From NCBI RefSeq assembly GCF_017302985.1, contig NZ_JAFIMU010000002.1, positions 620,001-684,000 of the forward strand: a stretch of DNA of 64,000 nt, read 5' to 3'. Source of the DNA: Corallococcus macrosporus (lineage in GTDB: Bacteria; Myxococcota; Myxococcia; Myxococcales; Myxococcaceae). How positions within the stretch are numbered: position 1 is the stretch's first letter; every line of letters starts with the position of its first letter. The translations under genes were made by a program, and so were the position numbers. Shown here in pieces: positions 7,014 to 15,150 of the stretch. The notes beneath the pieces are model-generated. The model did not search any database. It saw only the letters and a list, made by a program, of their open reading frames with translations, and was not told where the DNA came from.

Positions 7014-10007
7014 TTGCTCTGCTACCGCTGCGGCAGCCATGTCCCCGATACGAGTGAAACCTGTGCCACGTGTGGCCAGAAGTTCGACGCGGCCGCGCGC
7101 CAGGCGGCGGGGGCGGCGCGCCGGAGGGGAGCGGAGGGCGCGCCCTACAAGCCGGGCGACGTCGTCGCGGACCGCTACGCCATCCAGGAGGTCGTCGGGT
7201 CGGGGCCGCTGGGCTTCGTCTTCCGCGCGCAGGACCAGGCCATCGACGTGGAGGTGGCGCTGAAGGTCATCCAGCCTCGGCTGGTGCAGCAGCCGGAGGA
7301 GCGCACGCAGTTCGCGCTGTCCATGCGGGTGGGCAAGAAGCTCAACCACCCCAATCTGGTGCGCGTGTACGAGGAGGGCGTGGACGGGGACCGGCCCTTC
7401 TTCACGATGCAGCTCCTGGAAGGGCTCACGCTGCGCCGGATGATGGAGCAGCGCGCGGCGAAGGGGCAGCTGTTCTCGCTGAAGGAAGTGGAGCCGCTGC
7501 TGGCGCAGATGGCGGCGGCGCTGGACGGGGCGCACCGCTTCGGGCCGCACTCGGACGTGAAGCCGGAGAACGTCTTCGTGCTGCCGGACATGCTGAAGGT
7601 GTCGGACTACGGGCTGGGGCTCGCGGTGCCGCACCTGCCCTTCGTGCAGGCGCAGAAGGGGCACCGGGCGGCGGCGTACATCGCTCCCGAGTACGTGAAT
7701 GGCGCGGAGCTGGACACGCGCATGGACGTGTACTCGCTGGGCGTGTTGATGGGCGAGATGGTGACGGGGCTCTTGCCGGAGGACGGCGGGGTGCCCGAGG
7801 TGTCGGTGCGGCATCCGGACCTGCCGCCCGCGTTCGAGTCCCTCTACCGGCGCGCGCTCAACGTGAACCCGCTGGCCCGTCCGAAGTCGGCCGGTGAGCT
7901 GCACGCGGAGTTCGCGGCGCTGGTGCAGCGGCACCCGGCCGCGGCGTCGAGGCAGCGCGCGGTGCCGCCGACGGGGGCACTGCCCGCGGCCGCGGTGGCC
8001 GCGAGGGCGGCGAACAAGCCGCTGCCGCCGGTGCCCACGGGCATGTTGCCGGTGGCGATGGCGCCCACGCCCGCCGCGCCCATCCCCGCGCAGGACGATG
8101 CGCCTCCGCCGGATGCGACGCAGCCGCTGGACGCGGCGACGCTGGCGGCCATCCTGGGGTCGAACGCGCAGGCGCTGGACTACATCACGGGCCCCGAAGC
8201 GCGCTCCGTGTCCGACGCGGCGACGATGCAGGAGATGCGCGCGGTGGCGCCGCCGGGCCGCAAGGGCGCGGAGGCGGCGCAGGATCCGAGGCTGCTGGGA
8301 CAGGCGCCCGACGCGGCGACGCAGCAGGAGCCTCGGGCGTCGGCCAAGGCTGGCGAGCCGGTGATGCGCATCTTCGCCAAGGCGGAGGAACCGTCGTTCC
8401 CGGCGGATCCGCGTGGAGCCCGCTCCGCGGAGGGTGAGGGCCGCTCGGGTCGTGGCGGTGACGCCGCCGGCGACGGGCGTGCGGGGCGTGGCGAAGCGTC
8501 CGCCAGCGACGCGCGCTCCAATGGCCGTGGCGAAGCCGCTGTGGCTGACGGGCGCTCCGGTCGTGGTGAAGCGTCGAGCGAAGGCCGCTCCAACGGTCGC
8601 GGCGAAGCCGCGTTGAGCGAGGGCCGCTCGGGTCGTGGTGAGTCCTCATCCGCGGGTGCTCGCGGCGAGTCTTCATCGGGCGATGCACGCTCCAACGGTC
8701 GCGGTGAATCCGCGTCGAGCGACGGGCGCTCCGGGCGCGGTGAGTCCTCCTCTGGCGACCTTCGCTCCACCGGCCGTGGTGAAGCGGCCTCCAGTGACGG
8801 GCGCTCGGGGCGCGGCGACGCGTCCGGCGATGGGCGCTCCGGACGCGGCGCGGATGCATCCGAGGGCCGGTCCAGCAATCGCAACGCGGATGCATCCGCC
8901 ACGGAGTCACGGTCCGGCCGGGGCTCCGACGACGACGAACCTTCGGAGTCCCGCTCCACCAGCCGCGGCGGCCGCAACCCTCGGGCCTCGGGTGCGGTGT
9001 CCTCGGTGAACGGTCGCGGCTCGGAGCAGTCCTCTCCGCGTGCCCCTCGGGCCTCGGCGGCGCAGGGCGCGGTCCGTTCTTCCGGTGTCCAGGACACGAA
9101 CTCCACCGGCGGACGCTCGCGAAAGGGCGAGCCCCCTCCCGACGTGTCGGGTGTCCGCTCCTCCGCGCGCCGGTTGCCGCCGTCGGTGTCCGGACTGCAC
9201 ACGCTCCCCACGACGCGGGCCACGCAGGTGAAGCCTCCCCGCTCCGGCCCCAGCTCGATGATGTGGATGATCATCCTCGCGGTGGCGGGCGTCGTGCTGG
9301 GCGCGGGCGGTGGCTACCTCTACCTGCGCCTGCGTCAGGCCCAGGCCGCGAAGAACAGCCCCACGCCCGCCACGCCCGGCCCGGCCGCCGCGACGGGCGG
9401 CATCATGGCCGGAGGGGACCACTGTCCGGACGGCATGCGGCTGGTCAGCGGCGGCAGCTTCAAGAAGGGCGCGTCCCCGGAGGACCTGCAGGCGTCCGGC
9501 TCCACCGACGAGATGCGCATGGACAGCGTCATGGTGGACTCGTTCTGCGTCGACGAATTCGAGTTCCCCAACAAGTCCGGCCGCAAGCCCAGCGTCAACG
9601 TGACGTGGCTCGACGCGAAGTCCTCCTGCGAAAACCTCGGCAAGCGCCTGTGCTCCGAGGACGAGTGGGAGAAGTCCTGCAAGGGCCCCGGCAACGCGCG
9701 CTTCTCCTCCGGTGACGAGCAGGCGCAGGCAGCCTGCAACACCGGGACGACCGAAGGCCCCGCGAAAGCCCTGGCGGCCTCCGGAACGAACCCGGCCTGC
9801 CGCTCCGGCTACGGCGCGATGGACCTGTCCGGCAACGCCGCCGAGTGGACCGCCTCCAACTACCCGGACACCGAGGACCGGCTCATCAAGGGCGGTGCCT
9901 TCAGCACGCCCGGCGACACCGCCCGGTGCTCCGCGCGCCGGCGGGGCGCCGTGTCGCAGAAGGCCCCCGACGTGGGCTTCCGCTGCTGCCAGAACGTGCT
10001 GCGATGA
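7014..10007 (+). CDS. Zinc ribbon / Ser-Thr kinase-like / TM / FGE-sulfatase-like fusion
   Basis: The protein is about 997 residues. An N-terminal zinc ribbon (CYRCG...CATCG, residues 3-19) is followed by a kinase-like domain (about 48-305). That domain has GSGPLG, K84, HSDVKPEN (H179, D181), DYG (D198) instead of DFG, and IAPEY. Next come a low-complexity region (about 470-640) built from RSGRGE-type units, one transmembrane segment (749-772), and a C-terminal formylglycine-enzyme-like domain starting CPDGMRLVSGG and ending DVGFRCC. The kinase is probably cytoplasmic and the FGE-like part periplasmic. An ATG at 6927 is possible, but TTG at 7014 has GGAG 10 bases upstream and gives MLCYRCG. 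Its stop overlaps the next start (ATGA). Confidence 0.85.
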   Translation: MLCYRCGSHVPDTSETCATCGQKFDAAARQAAGAARRRGAEGAPYKPGDVVADRYAIQEVVGSGPLGFVFRAQDQAIDVEVALKVIQPRLVQQPEERTQFALSMRVGKKLNHPNLVRVYEEGVDGDRPFFTMQLLEGLTLRRMMEQRAAKGQLFSLKEVEPLLAQMAAALDGAHRFGPHSDVKPENVFVLPDMLKVSDYGLGLAVPHLPFVQAQKGHRAAAYIAPEYVNGAELDTRMDVYSLGVLMGEMVTGLLPEDGGVPEVSVRHPDLPPAFESLYRRALNVNPLARPKSAGELHAEFAALVQRHPAAASRQRAVPPTGALPAAAVAARAANKPLPPVPTGMLPVAMAPTPAAPIPAQDDAPPPDATQPLDAATLAAILGSNAQALDYITGPEARSVSDAATMQEMRAVAPPGRKGAEAAQDPRLLGQAPDAATQQEPRASAKAGEPVMRIFAKAEEPSFPADPRGARSAEGEGRSGRGGDAAGDGRAGRGEASASDARSNGRGEAAVADGRSGRGEASSEGRSNGRGEAALSEGRSGRGESSSAGARGESSSGDARSNGRGESASSDGRSGRGESSSGDLRSTGRGEAASSDGRSGRGDASGDGRSGRGADASEGRSSNRNADASATESRSGRGSDDDEPSESRSTSRGGRNPRASGAVSSVNGRGSEQSSPRAPRASAAQGAVRSSGVQDTNSTGGRSRKGEPPPDVSGVRSSARRLPPSVSGLHTLPTTRATQVKPPRSGPSSMMWMIILAVAGVVLGAGGGYLYLRLRQAQAAKNSPTPATPGPAAATGGIMAGGDHCPDGMRLVSGGSFKKGASPEDLQASGSTDEMRMDSVMVDSFCVDEFEFPNKSGRKPSVNVTWLDAKSSCENLGKRLCSEDEWEKSCKGPGNARFSSGDEQAQAACNTGTTEGPAKALAASGTNPACRSGYGAMDLSGNAAEWTASNYPDTEDRLIKGGAFSTPGDTARCSARRRGAVSQKAPDVGFRCCQNVLR
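8436..8930 (+). repeat. Degenerate Arg/Gly/Ser repeat region inside the kinase fusion
   Basis: About 15 imperfect units of roughly 30 bases encode variants of (D/E)GRSGRGE(A/S)S, alternating with RSNGRGE. The units differ by substitutions rather than being exact copies. The encoded stretch would be flexible, highly charged and cytoplasmic, between the kinase and the membrane segment. Confidence 0.8.
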
Positions 10008-10963
10008 CGACCCTCCGGAGGCTCGCGCTCCTCACGCTCCTCCTGCCCGCTGCCGTCCTCGCGCAGGCCTCGCCGCGAAGCGCCGCCAGGCCGCGCGTGG
10101 TGGCCGTGAAGTCCTCGAGCCTGGCGCCGTACGCCTCCTTCCTCGCCGGCTTCACCGCCGAGGCCCGCGCGGACGTCACCGAGCTGACCCTGGAGGAGAG
10201 CCCCACGGAGGCCGCGCGCGTCTTCAAGGCGCTGGCCGCGCAGAAGCCCGCGCTGGTGCTGGCCCTGGGGCCGCTGGCCGCCAACGCCGCGCGCCGCTCG
10301 CTGGGCGAGGACGTGCCCGTGCTCTTCGCCATGGTGCCGTACCACGAGAAGTACGGCCTGGAGGCGCCCAACGTCACCGGCATCGCGCTCACCAGCGACT
10401 TCGCCCCGGAGTTTGCCGCGCTCAAGGCCGTGGCCCCTTCCGCGAAGCGCGTGGGCATCCTGCATGACCCGCGCTCCTCGGCGGGCGCGGTGGCGCAGGC
10501 CCGCTCCGCTGGCGCGGCCCTGGGGCTCACCATCGTCCCGCTGGCCGTGGAGGCGCAGGAGCGGGTGGGCGAGGTGCTGGAGGGCGCGGCGGGGAAGGTG
10601 GACGGGCTCCTGATGGTTGCGGACAAGACCGTGGGCAACGCTTCCGTCGTCCAGGCGCTCATCGCCTTCAGTGCCTCCCGCAAGGTGCCGCTGGTGGCGC
10701 TCACGGCCAGCCAGGTGAAGGAGGGCGCGACGCTGGCCCTCGCGCCGGCCCCGCTGGCGCTCGGTCAGCAGGCGGGGAGGCTGGCCAGTCGAATCGTCCA
10801 CGAGAAGGTCGACCCCGGCGCGCTGGCGGTGGCGCGGCCCGAAGGCCTGGACCTCTCGTTCAACCTCACCGCCGCGAAGAAGTCAGGTCCGTCCTGTGAC
10901 GTCGCGCTGGAAGTGCTCCGGTTCGCGGCGCGCCGGGACTTTGCCGTGAAGGTCTACGAGTGA
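10004..10963 (+). CDS. ABC-type substrate-binding protein (TrpX-like family), orphan
   Basis: The 319-residue protein has a signal peptide (MTTLRRLALLTLLLPAAVLAQA). It follows the pattern of periplasmic binding proteins of the PF04392 type: VLALGPLAANAA, VPVLFAMV, NVTGIAL, KRVGILHDP, VDGLLMVADKTV, and VPLVALTASQVKEGATLAL near the C-terminus. No permease or ATPase gene lies near it. Its ATG overlaps the stop of the kinase fusion and its stop overlaps the purB GTG, so the three genes are translationally coupled. The ligand is unknown. Confidence 0.8.
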   Translation: MTTLRRLALLTLLLPAAVLAQASPRSAARPRVVAVKSSSLAPYASFLAGFTAEARADVTELTLEESPTEAARVFKALAAQKPALVLALGPLAANAARRSLGEDVPVLFAMVPYHEKYGLEAPNVTGIALTSDFAPEFAALKAVAPSAKRVGILHDPRSSAGAVAQARSAGAALGLTIVPLAVEAQERVGEVLEGAAGKVDGLLMVADKTVGNASVVQALIAFSASRKVPLVALTASQVKEGATLALAPAPLALGQQAGRLASRIVHEKVDPGALAVARPEGLDLSFNLTAAKKSGPSCDVALEVLRFAARRDFAVKVYE

Positions 10964-12273
10964 TTCCACGCTACAGCCGTCCCGAAATGGCCTCCCTCTG
11001 GTCCGACGTCGCCCGCTACCGCCGCTGGCGCGACGTGGAGCTCGCCGCGCTGGAGGGCATGGTCGCGCAAGGCCTCGCCCCCAAGGACGCGTTGGCGGAC
11101 TGCCTCGCCCGCGCCGGTGACTTCACCGAGGCGGACGCCGCGCGCATCGAGGAGATCGAGCGCACCACCAAGCACGACGTCATCGCCTTCCTCACCTTCG
11201 TGGAGGAGCGCGTGGGGCCCAGCGCCCGCTGGCTGCACCTGGGCATGACGTCCTCGGACGTGCTGGACACGTCGCTGGGGCTCACCCTGCGCGACAGCGT
11301 GGACCTGCTCTTGAAGGGCATGGACCGCGTGATGGCCGCGGTGGAGAAGCGCGCCTTCGAGCACAAGCACACGCTGCAGATGGGCCGCAGCCACGGCATC
11401 CACGCGGAGCCCATCACCTTCGGGCACAAGCTGGCCATCTGGTACGACGAGCTGCGCCGGGGCCGCACGCGCCTCTTGCACGCGCGCGACACCATCGCCG
11501 TGGGCAAGATTTCCGGCGCGGTGGGCACGTTCGCGCACCTGCCGCCGTCGGTGGAGGAGCACGTCTGCCAGAAGCTGGGCCTCAAGCCCGCGCCCGCCTC
11601 CAGCCAGGTGGTGCAGCGCGACCGGCACGCGGAGTTCTTCACCGCCATCGCGCTGGTCGGCGCGAGCCTGGAGAAGTTCGCCGTCGAAATCCGCCACCTC
11701 CAGCGCACGGAGGTGCGCGAGGCGGAGGAGCCCTTCACTCCGGGACAGAAGGGCTCCAGCGCCATGCCGCACAAGCGCAACCCCATCCTGTCGGAGAACC
11801 TCACGGGCCTCGCGCGCCTCTTGCGCGGCTACGCGGTGAGCGCCATGGAGGACGTGGCGCTGTGGCATGAGCGGGACATCTCGCACTCCTCCGTGGAGCG
11901 CGTGATTGGCCCGGACGCCACCGTGCTGCTGGACTTCATGCTCCACCGCTTCGCGGGCCTGGTGGAGAACATGCGCGTCTACCCGGAGCAGATGAAGAAG
12001 AACCTGGACCTGCTGGGCGGCGTGGTGAACTCGCAGCGCCTGCTGCTGGAGCTCGCGCGCAAGGGCATGGACCGGCAGGCGGCGTACGTCGTCGTCCAGC
12101 GCAACGCGATGAAGATGTTCGAGGAGGGCGTCGACTTCCGGCAGGCCCTGCTCAACGACGCGGACCTGGCCAAGATGATGACGCCCGAGGAGGTCTCCGA
12201 CTGCTTCTCCCCGGGCTACCACACGCGCCAGATGGACGCGGTGTTCCAGCGCGTCTTCGGCCGCGCCAGCTAG
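10960..12273 (+). CDS. purB: Adenylosuccinate lyase
   Basis: PurB catalyses two steps of purine synthesis: release of fumarate from SAICAR and from adenylosuccinate. The 437-residue protein starts MIPRYSRPEM, like the Bacillus-type enzyme. It has the fumarase/aspartase superfamily signature GSSAMPHKRNP (about residues 266-276), the TSSDVLDT block and GRSHGIHAEP. The start is GTG at 10960, overlapping the previous stop by GTGA. purC follows on the opposite strand. Confidence 0.97.
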   Translation: MIPRYSRPEMASLWSDVARYRRWRDVELAALEGMVAQGLAPKDALADCLARAGDFTEADAARIEEIERTTKHDVIAFLTFVEERVGPSARWLHLGMTSSDVLDTSLGLTLRDSVDLLLKGMDRVMAAVEKRAFEHKHTLQMGRSHGIHAEPITFGHKLAIWYDELRRGRTRLLHARDTIAVGKISGAVGTFAHLPPSVEEHVCQKLGLKPAPASSQVVQRDRHAEFFTAIALVGASLEKFAVEIRHLQRTEVREAEEPFTPGQKGSSAMPHKRNPILSENLTGLARLLRGYAVSAMEDVALWHERDISHSSVERVIGPDATVLLDFMLHRFAGLVENMRVYPEQMKKNLDLLGGVVNSQRLLLELARKGMDRQAAYVVVQRNAMKMFEEGVDFRQALLNDADLAKMMTPEEVSDCFSPGYHTRQMDAVFQRVFGRAS

Positions 12274-12301
12274 CAGCGCGCGGCCGTGACGGGCGAGGGG
12301 G

Positions 12302-13258
12302 CTAGAGGTAGCCCTTCGCCCGCAGGTTCCCCTCGATGCGCGAGTGCACGTCACCGGGCGTCAGCGAGAGCGACGTGCCGGTGATGCGCTCGTAGGCGGC
12401 CACGTACTTGGTGGCCAGGTCCACGCGCACGTCGTCGGGGATCGCGGGCAGCGCGCCGTGGCCGGAGAAGTTCCGCTCGCGGATGAGCCACTGGCGGATG
12501 TTCTCCTTGTCCAACATCTTCTGGTCCTCGCCCCTGGCGAAGCGCGCCTCGTACTCGTCCGCCACCCAGTAGCGGCTGGAGTCCGGGGTGTGCATCTCGT
12601 CGATGACGAAGAGCTCGTCGCCCACCTTCCCGAACTCGTACTTCGTATCCACCAGGATGAGGCCGCGCGTGCGCGCCCACTTCTGGCCCTCCAGGAACAG
12701 GCCCCGGGCGGCCTCCGTGATGCGGGCCCAGTCGCGCGGCGTGGCCAGCCCGCGGGAGAGGATTTCCGCCTCGGAGATGGGCTCGTCGTGCTTGCCGTAC
12801 TCGGCCTTGGTGGACGGCGTGAGGATGGGCGTTTCGAACGCGCTGTCCTTGCGCAGCCCTTCGGCGAAGGGGACGCCGTAGGCGGTGTGCGTGCCCTTCT
12901 CGTAGTCGCGCCACAGGCTGCCCGTGAGGTAGCCGCGCACCACCACCTCCACGGAGTAGGGCTGGCAGGCGCGCGCCACGGTGACGTTCGCGTCGGGCAC
13001 GTCCAGGACGTGGTTGGGGACGATGTGCTTCGTGCGGTCGAACCAGAAGGCCGCCAGACGGTTCAGCACCTCGCCCTTGAAGGGGATGGTGGTGAGCACG
13101 TGGTCGAACGCGGAGAGGCGGTCGCTCGTCACGAGGATGAGCGTGTCGCCCTTGCGGTACGTGTCGCGAACCTTGCCCTTGTAGGGCGTGCCGAGCGACG
13201 GCAGGTCCGTCTGGCGAAGCGTGTGGGTGAGTTGCGCGTGGAGGGCGGAGGTGTTCAC
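12302..13258 (-). CDS. purC: Phosphoribosylaminoimidazole-succinocarboxamide synthase (SAICAR synthase)
   Basis: PurC joins CAIR and aspartate with ATP to give SAICAR, the substrate of the convergent purB product. The 318-residue protein is of the longer, yeast-like type. Visible blocks are YKGKVRDTY, TSDRLSAFDHVL, VVRGYLTGSLWRDY, EYGKHDEPIS and LILVDTKYEFG. The start is GTG at 13258. It ends 28 bases from the end of purB, tail to tail. Confidence 0.97.
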   Translation of the reverse strand: MNTSALHAQLTHTLRQTDLPSLGTPYKGKVRDTYRKGDTLILVTSDRLSAFDHVLTTIPFKGEVLNRLAAFWFDRTKHIVPNHVLDVPDANVTVARACQPYSVEVVVRGYLTGSLWRDYEKGTHTAYGVPFAEGLRKDSAFETPILTPSTKAEYGKHDEPISEAEILSRGLATPRDWARITEAARGLFLEGQKWARTRGLILVDTKYEFGKVGDELFVIDEMHTPDSSRYWVADEYEARFARGEDQKMLDKENIRQWLIRERNFSGHGALPAIPDDVRVDLATKYVAAYERITGTSLSLTPGDVHSRIEGNLRAKGYL

Positions 13259-13309
13259 GTCGGAGGCGCCTCGAGGCCCCAGCGGGGCCAGCTCATGAGG
13301 CGCGCGACT

Positions 13310-13900
13310 CTACTGGAGGCCCGCCGCCATGGAAGCAGGACCGTAGGCGGATGCCAGATAGAGGAACGCCGGGTTGATCCGCAGGATGCCGTCCACGTAG
13401 GCGACCGCGTACGGCGCGCCCGCGGCACGGTCCACCTGCACCGCGCCCTCCGGCTGGATGTCCCAGAGCGCCAGGAGCGTGCGCGCCACCAGCTCCGCGG
13501 CCTCGCGCTCCGACAGGCCCTGCAGGCTCTCCCGCCGGTCCTCCGGCCAACGGTCACCCGTCCGCGCGTCGAAGACGAACTGGAGGCCGCTGCCCGCGTC
13601 CGGCGGCTGGAGCAGGTCCGCGCGGGACTCGAAGCCCGGCGCCGCGACGAACTCGTTGCCCTGGATGATGGGGAAGAGGGCCACGCCCTGCGCGGACTGC
13701 CCGGCTTCCTGCTCCGACTGGCGGGCAATCTCCCGGAAGAGCTCCAGGCGGACGGCCGGGGACTCGAACTCCACCACTTCCGGCGAGCTGCTCAGCGCCT
13801 GCCGCGCCGTGAGCGACGGACGCACGGGCGTGCCCGCGCCACCGCACGCGGTGGTGAGGAGCGACAGCGACAGAAGCAAGCCAGGGACCCAGCGACGCAT
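13310..13900 (-). CDS. Lipoprotein of unknown function
   Basis: From the ATG at 13900 the 196-residue protein starts MRRWVPGLLLSLSLLTTACGG, a signal peptide with lipobox LTTAC. The frame is open further upstream, but only this start gives a sensible signal. The mature part has no domain I recognise; it contains alternating strands such as GLQFVFDARTGDRWPED and AVAYVDGILRINPAFLYLAS. It lies 51 bases upstream of purC on the same strand and is divergent from the methyltransferase at 13952. Confidence 0.75.
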   Translation of the reverse strand: MRRWVPGLLLSLSLLTTACGGAGTPVRPSLTARQALSSSPEVVEFESPAVRLELFREIARQSEQEAGQSAQGVALFPIIQGNEFVAAPGFESRADLLQPPDAGSGLQFVFDARTGDRWPEDRRESLQGLSEREAAELVARTLLALWDIQPEGAVQVDRAAGAPYAVAYVDGILRINPAFLYLASAYGPASMAAGLQ

Positions 13901-13951
13901 CACCGGGAATATACCGATCACGCGGACGCACCACCAGCTAAACTCCGGGGC

Positions 13952-14692
13952 ATGCGTCCAGGTGCGGAGCTGACTGTCGTCCTTCATCAGACCCGTTCAC
14001 CCGACAACCTGGGTGCGGTCTGCCGGGTCATGGCGAACTTCGGTTTCGAACGTCTCATCCTCTCGGAACCCGTGGTCCAGGACTTCAGTCTGGCGGAGAG
14101 GATGGCCGTGAAGGGCGGCCACATCCTTTCGGGCATGCGCGTCGTCCCCACCCTGGCGGAGGCGCTGGAGGACTGCGTGTACGTGGTGGGCACCACCTCA
14201 CGCACCCAGGTGGAGAAGCGCGCCCCTCTGACGCCGGAGGACGCGGCGCGTCGGCTGGCGGAGGAGAGCACGCGGGGGCGGGTGGCGCTGCTGTTCGGCG
14301 GCGAGCAGCGGGGACTGTCCGACGAGGACCTCACCCACTGCCAGGACCTGCTCGTCATCCCCACGTCGGACGTGCAGCCGTCCATGAACCTGGCGCAGTC
14401 CTCCGCGGTGCTCCTGTACCTCTGTCACCGGCAGGGGCTGACGGATGCGCCCGCGCTGCCCCAGGAAGAGGAGGCCGGCGCGCGGCTGGGGACGCTCAAC
14501 GCGCTGAGCGGACGCATGCGCGCGGCGATGCTGGCGGCGGACTTCCTCAACCCGCAGGCGCCGGAGCACGTGCTGCATGAGCTGGAGCGGACGTTGATGC
14601 GTGCGCGGCTGACCCAGCGGGAGGCGGAGCTGTGGCTCAACGCCTTCAAGCATCTGGGCCGCGCCGTGGCGCCGGGCAACTCCCGCGGGTGA
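13952..14692 (+). CDS. TrmH/SpoU-family RNA 2'-O-methyltransferase (TrmJ-like)
   Basis: This SPOUT-fold enzyme is expected to methylate a ribose 2'-OH in tRNA or rRNA. The 246-residue protein has the three knot motifs: PDNLGAVCRVMANFG, LFGGEQRGLSDED and PSMNLAQSSAVLLY. A C-terminal extension of about 70 residues is rich in helix (LERTLMRARLTQREAELWLNAFKHLG). The length and C-terminal helix resemble TrmJ (Cm/Um32 in tRNA), but the target cannot be fixed from sequence. The ATG at 13952 follows CCGGGG; the 51 bases before it form a divergent control region with the lipoprotein gene. Confidence 0.88.
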   Translation: MRPGAELTVVLHQTRSPDNLGAVCRVMANFGFERLILSEPVVQDFSLAERMAVKGGHILSGMRVVPTLAEALEDCVYVVGTTSRTQVEKRAPLTPEDAARRLAEESTRGRVALLFGGEQRGLSDEDLTHCQDLLVIPTSDVQPSMNLAQSSAVLLYLCHRQGLTDAPALPQEEEAGARLGTLNALSGRMRAAMLAADFLNPQAPEHVLHELERTLMRARLTQREAELWLNAFKHLGRAVAPGNSRG

Positions 14693-14729
14693 GGCAGGGG
14701 GCCGGCGCCACGAGAACAGCCGGGGCGAC

Positions 14730-14999
14730 TCAGGCCGCCGCGTCCTTCTTGTAGGTCTCGGCGTAGTGCTTCTCGCACAGGCCGCCCTTCAGCACCTTGG
14801 TGCGGCACTCCGGCTTGGAGCACACGCGGTAGCGCGAGTGGGGCAGCTCGCCCTGGCGCCACTTCTTGAAGTGGAAGAAGCAATAGCTCTTCGCACGGTA
14901 GGGGCGCTTGCAGCCCTCCACGGTGCACGCCTTCTTGCCGCTGCCCTTGGCGGTGCGCGGCCAATGGGTGAGCTTCGTCGTCTGGGTGGCCTCGGCCAT
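14730..14999 (-). CDS. Small zinc-finger-like protein with paired CxxxxC...CxxH motifs
   Basis: From the ATG at 14999 the protein is 89 residues, basic and cysteine-rich. It carries two similar units, CTVEGCKRPYRAKSYCFFH and CSKPECRTKVLKGGLCEKHY, each with four likely zinc ligands. The rest is Lys/Arg-rich, so nucleic-acid binding is plausible. Upstream is AGGAGAGT. Small proteins of this type have been annotated as vegetative proteins in Myxococcus, from memory. Its exact role is unknown. Confidence 0.8.
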   Translation of the reverse strand: MAEATQTTKLTHWPRTAKGSGKKACTVEGCKRPYRAKSYCFFHFKKWRQGELPHSRYRVCSKPECRTKVLKGGLCEKHYAETYKKDAAA

Positions 15000-15150
15000 G
15001 GTACGGACTCTCCTGCGAATCGATGCTTGGAAGACCCGCGGCGCCACCTGTGGGTGGATCCGCCACGATGTGAAGGCGGACGGTGTATCGCCGGGTTTCG
15101 CGGAACGCAAGGAGCCTGGAGACCCGGCAGGGCCCCGGAGGCCTCATCCG

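Noticed and set aside
8436-8930. Repeat block considered as a non-coding satellite
   Set aside because: It is in frame within the kinase fusion, and changes between units keep Arg/Gly/Ser coding.
12344-13951. Plus-strand extension of the TrmH-type frame over purC
   Set aside because: It is antisense to purC and the lipoprotein gene. The methyltransferase starts at 13952 with normal family length.
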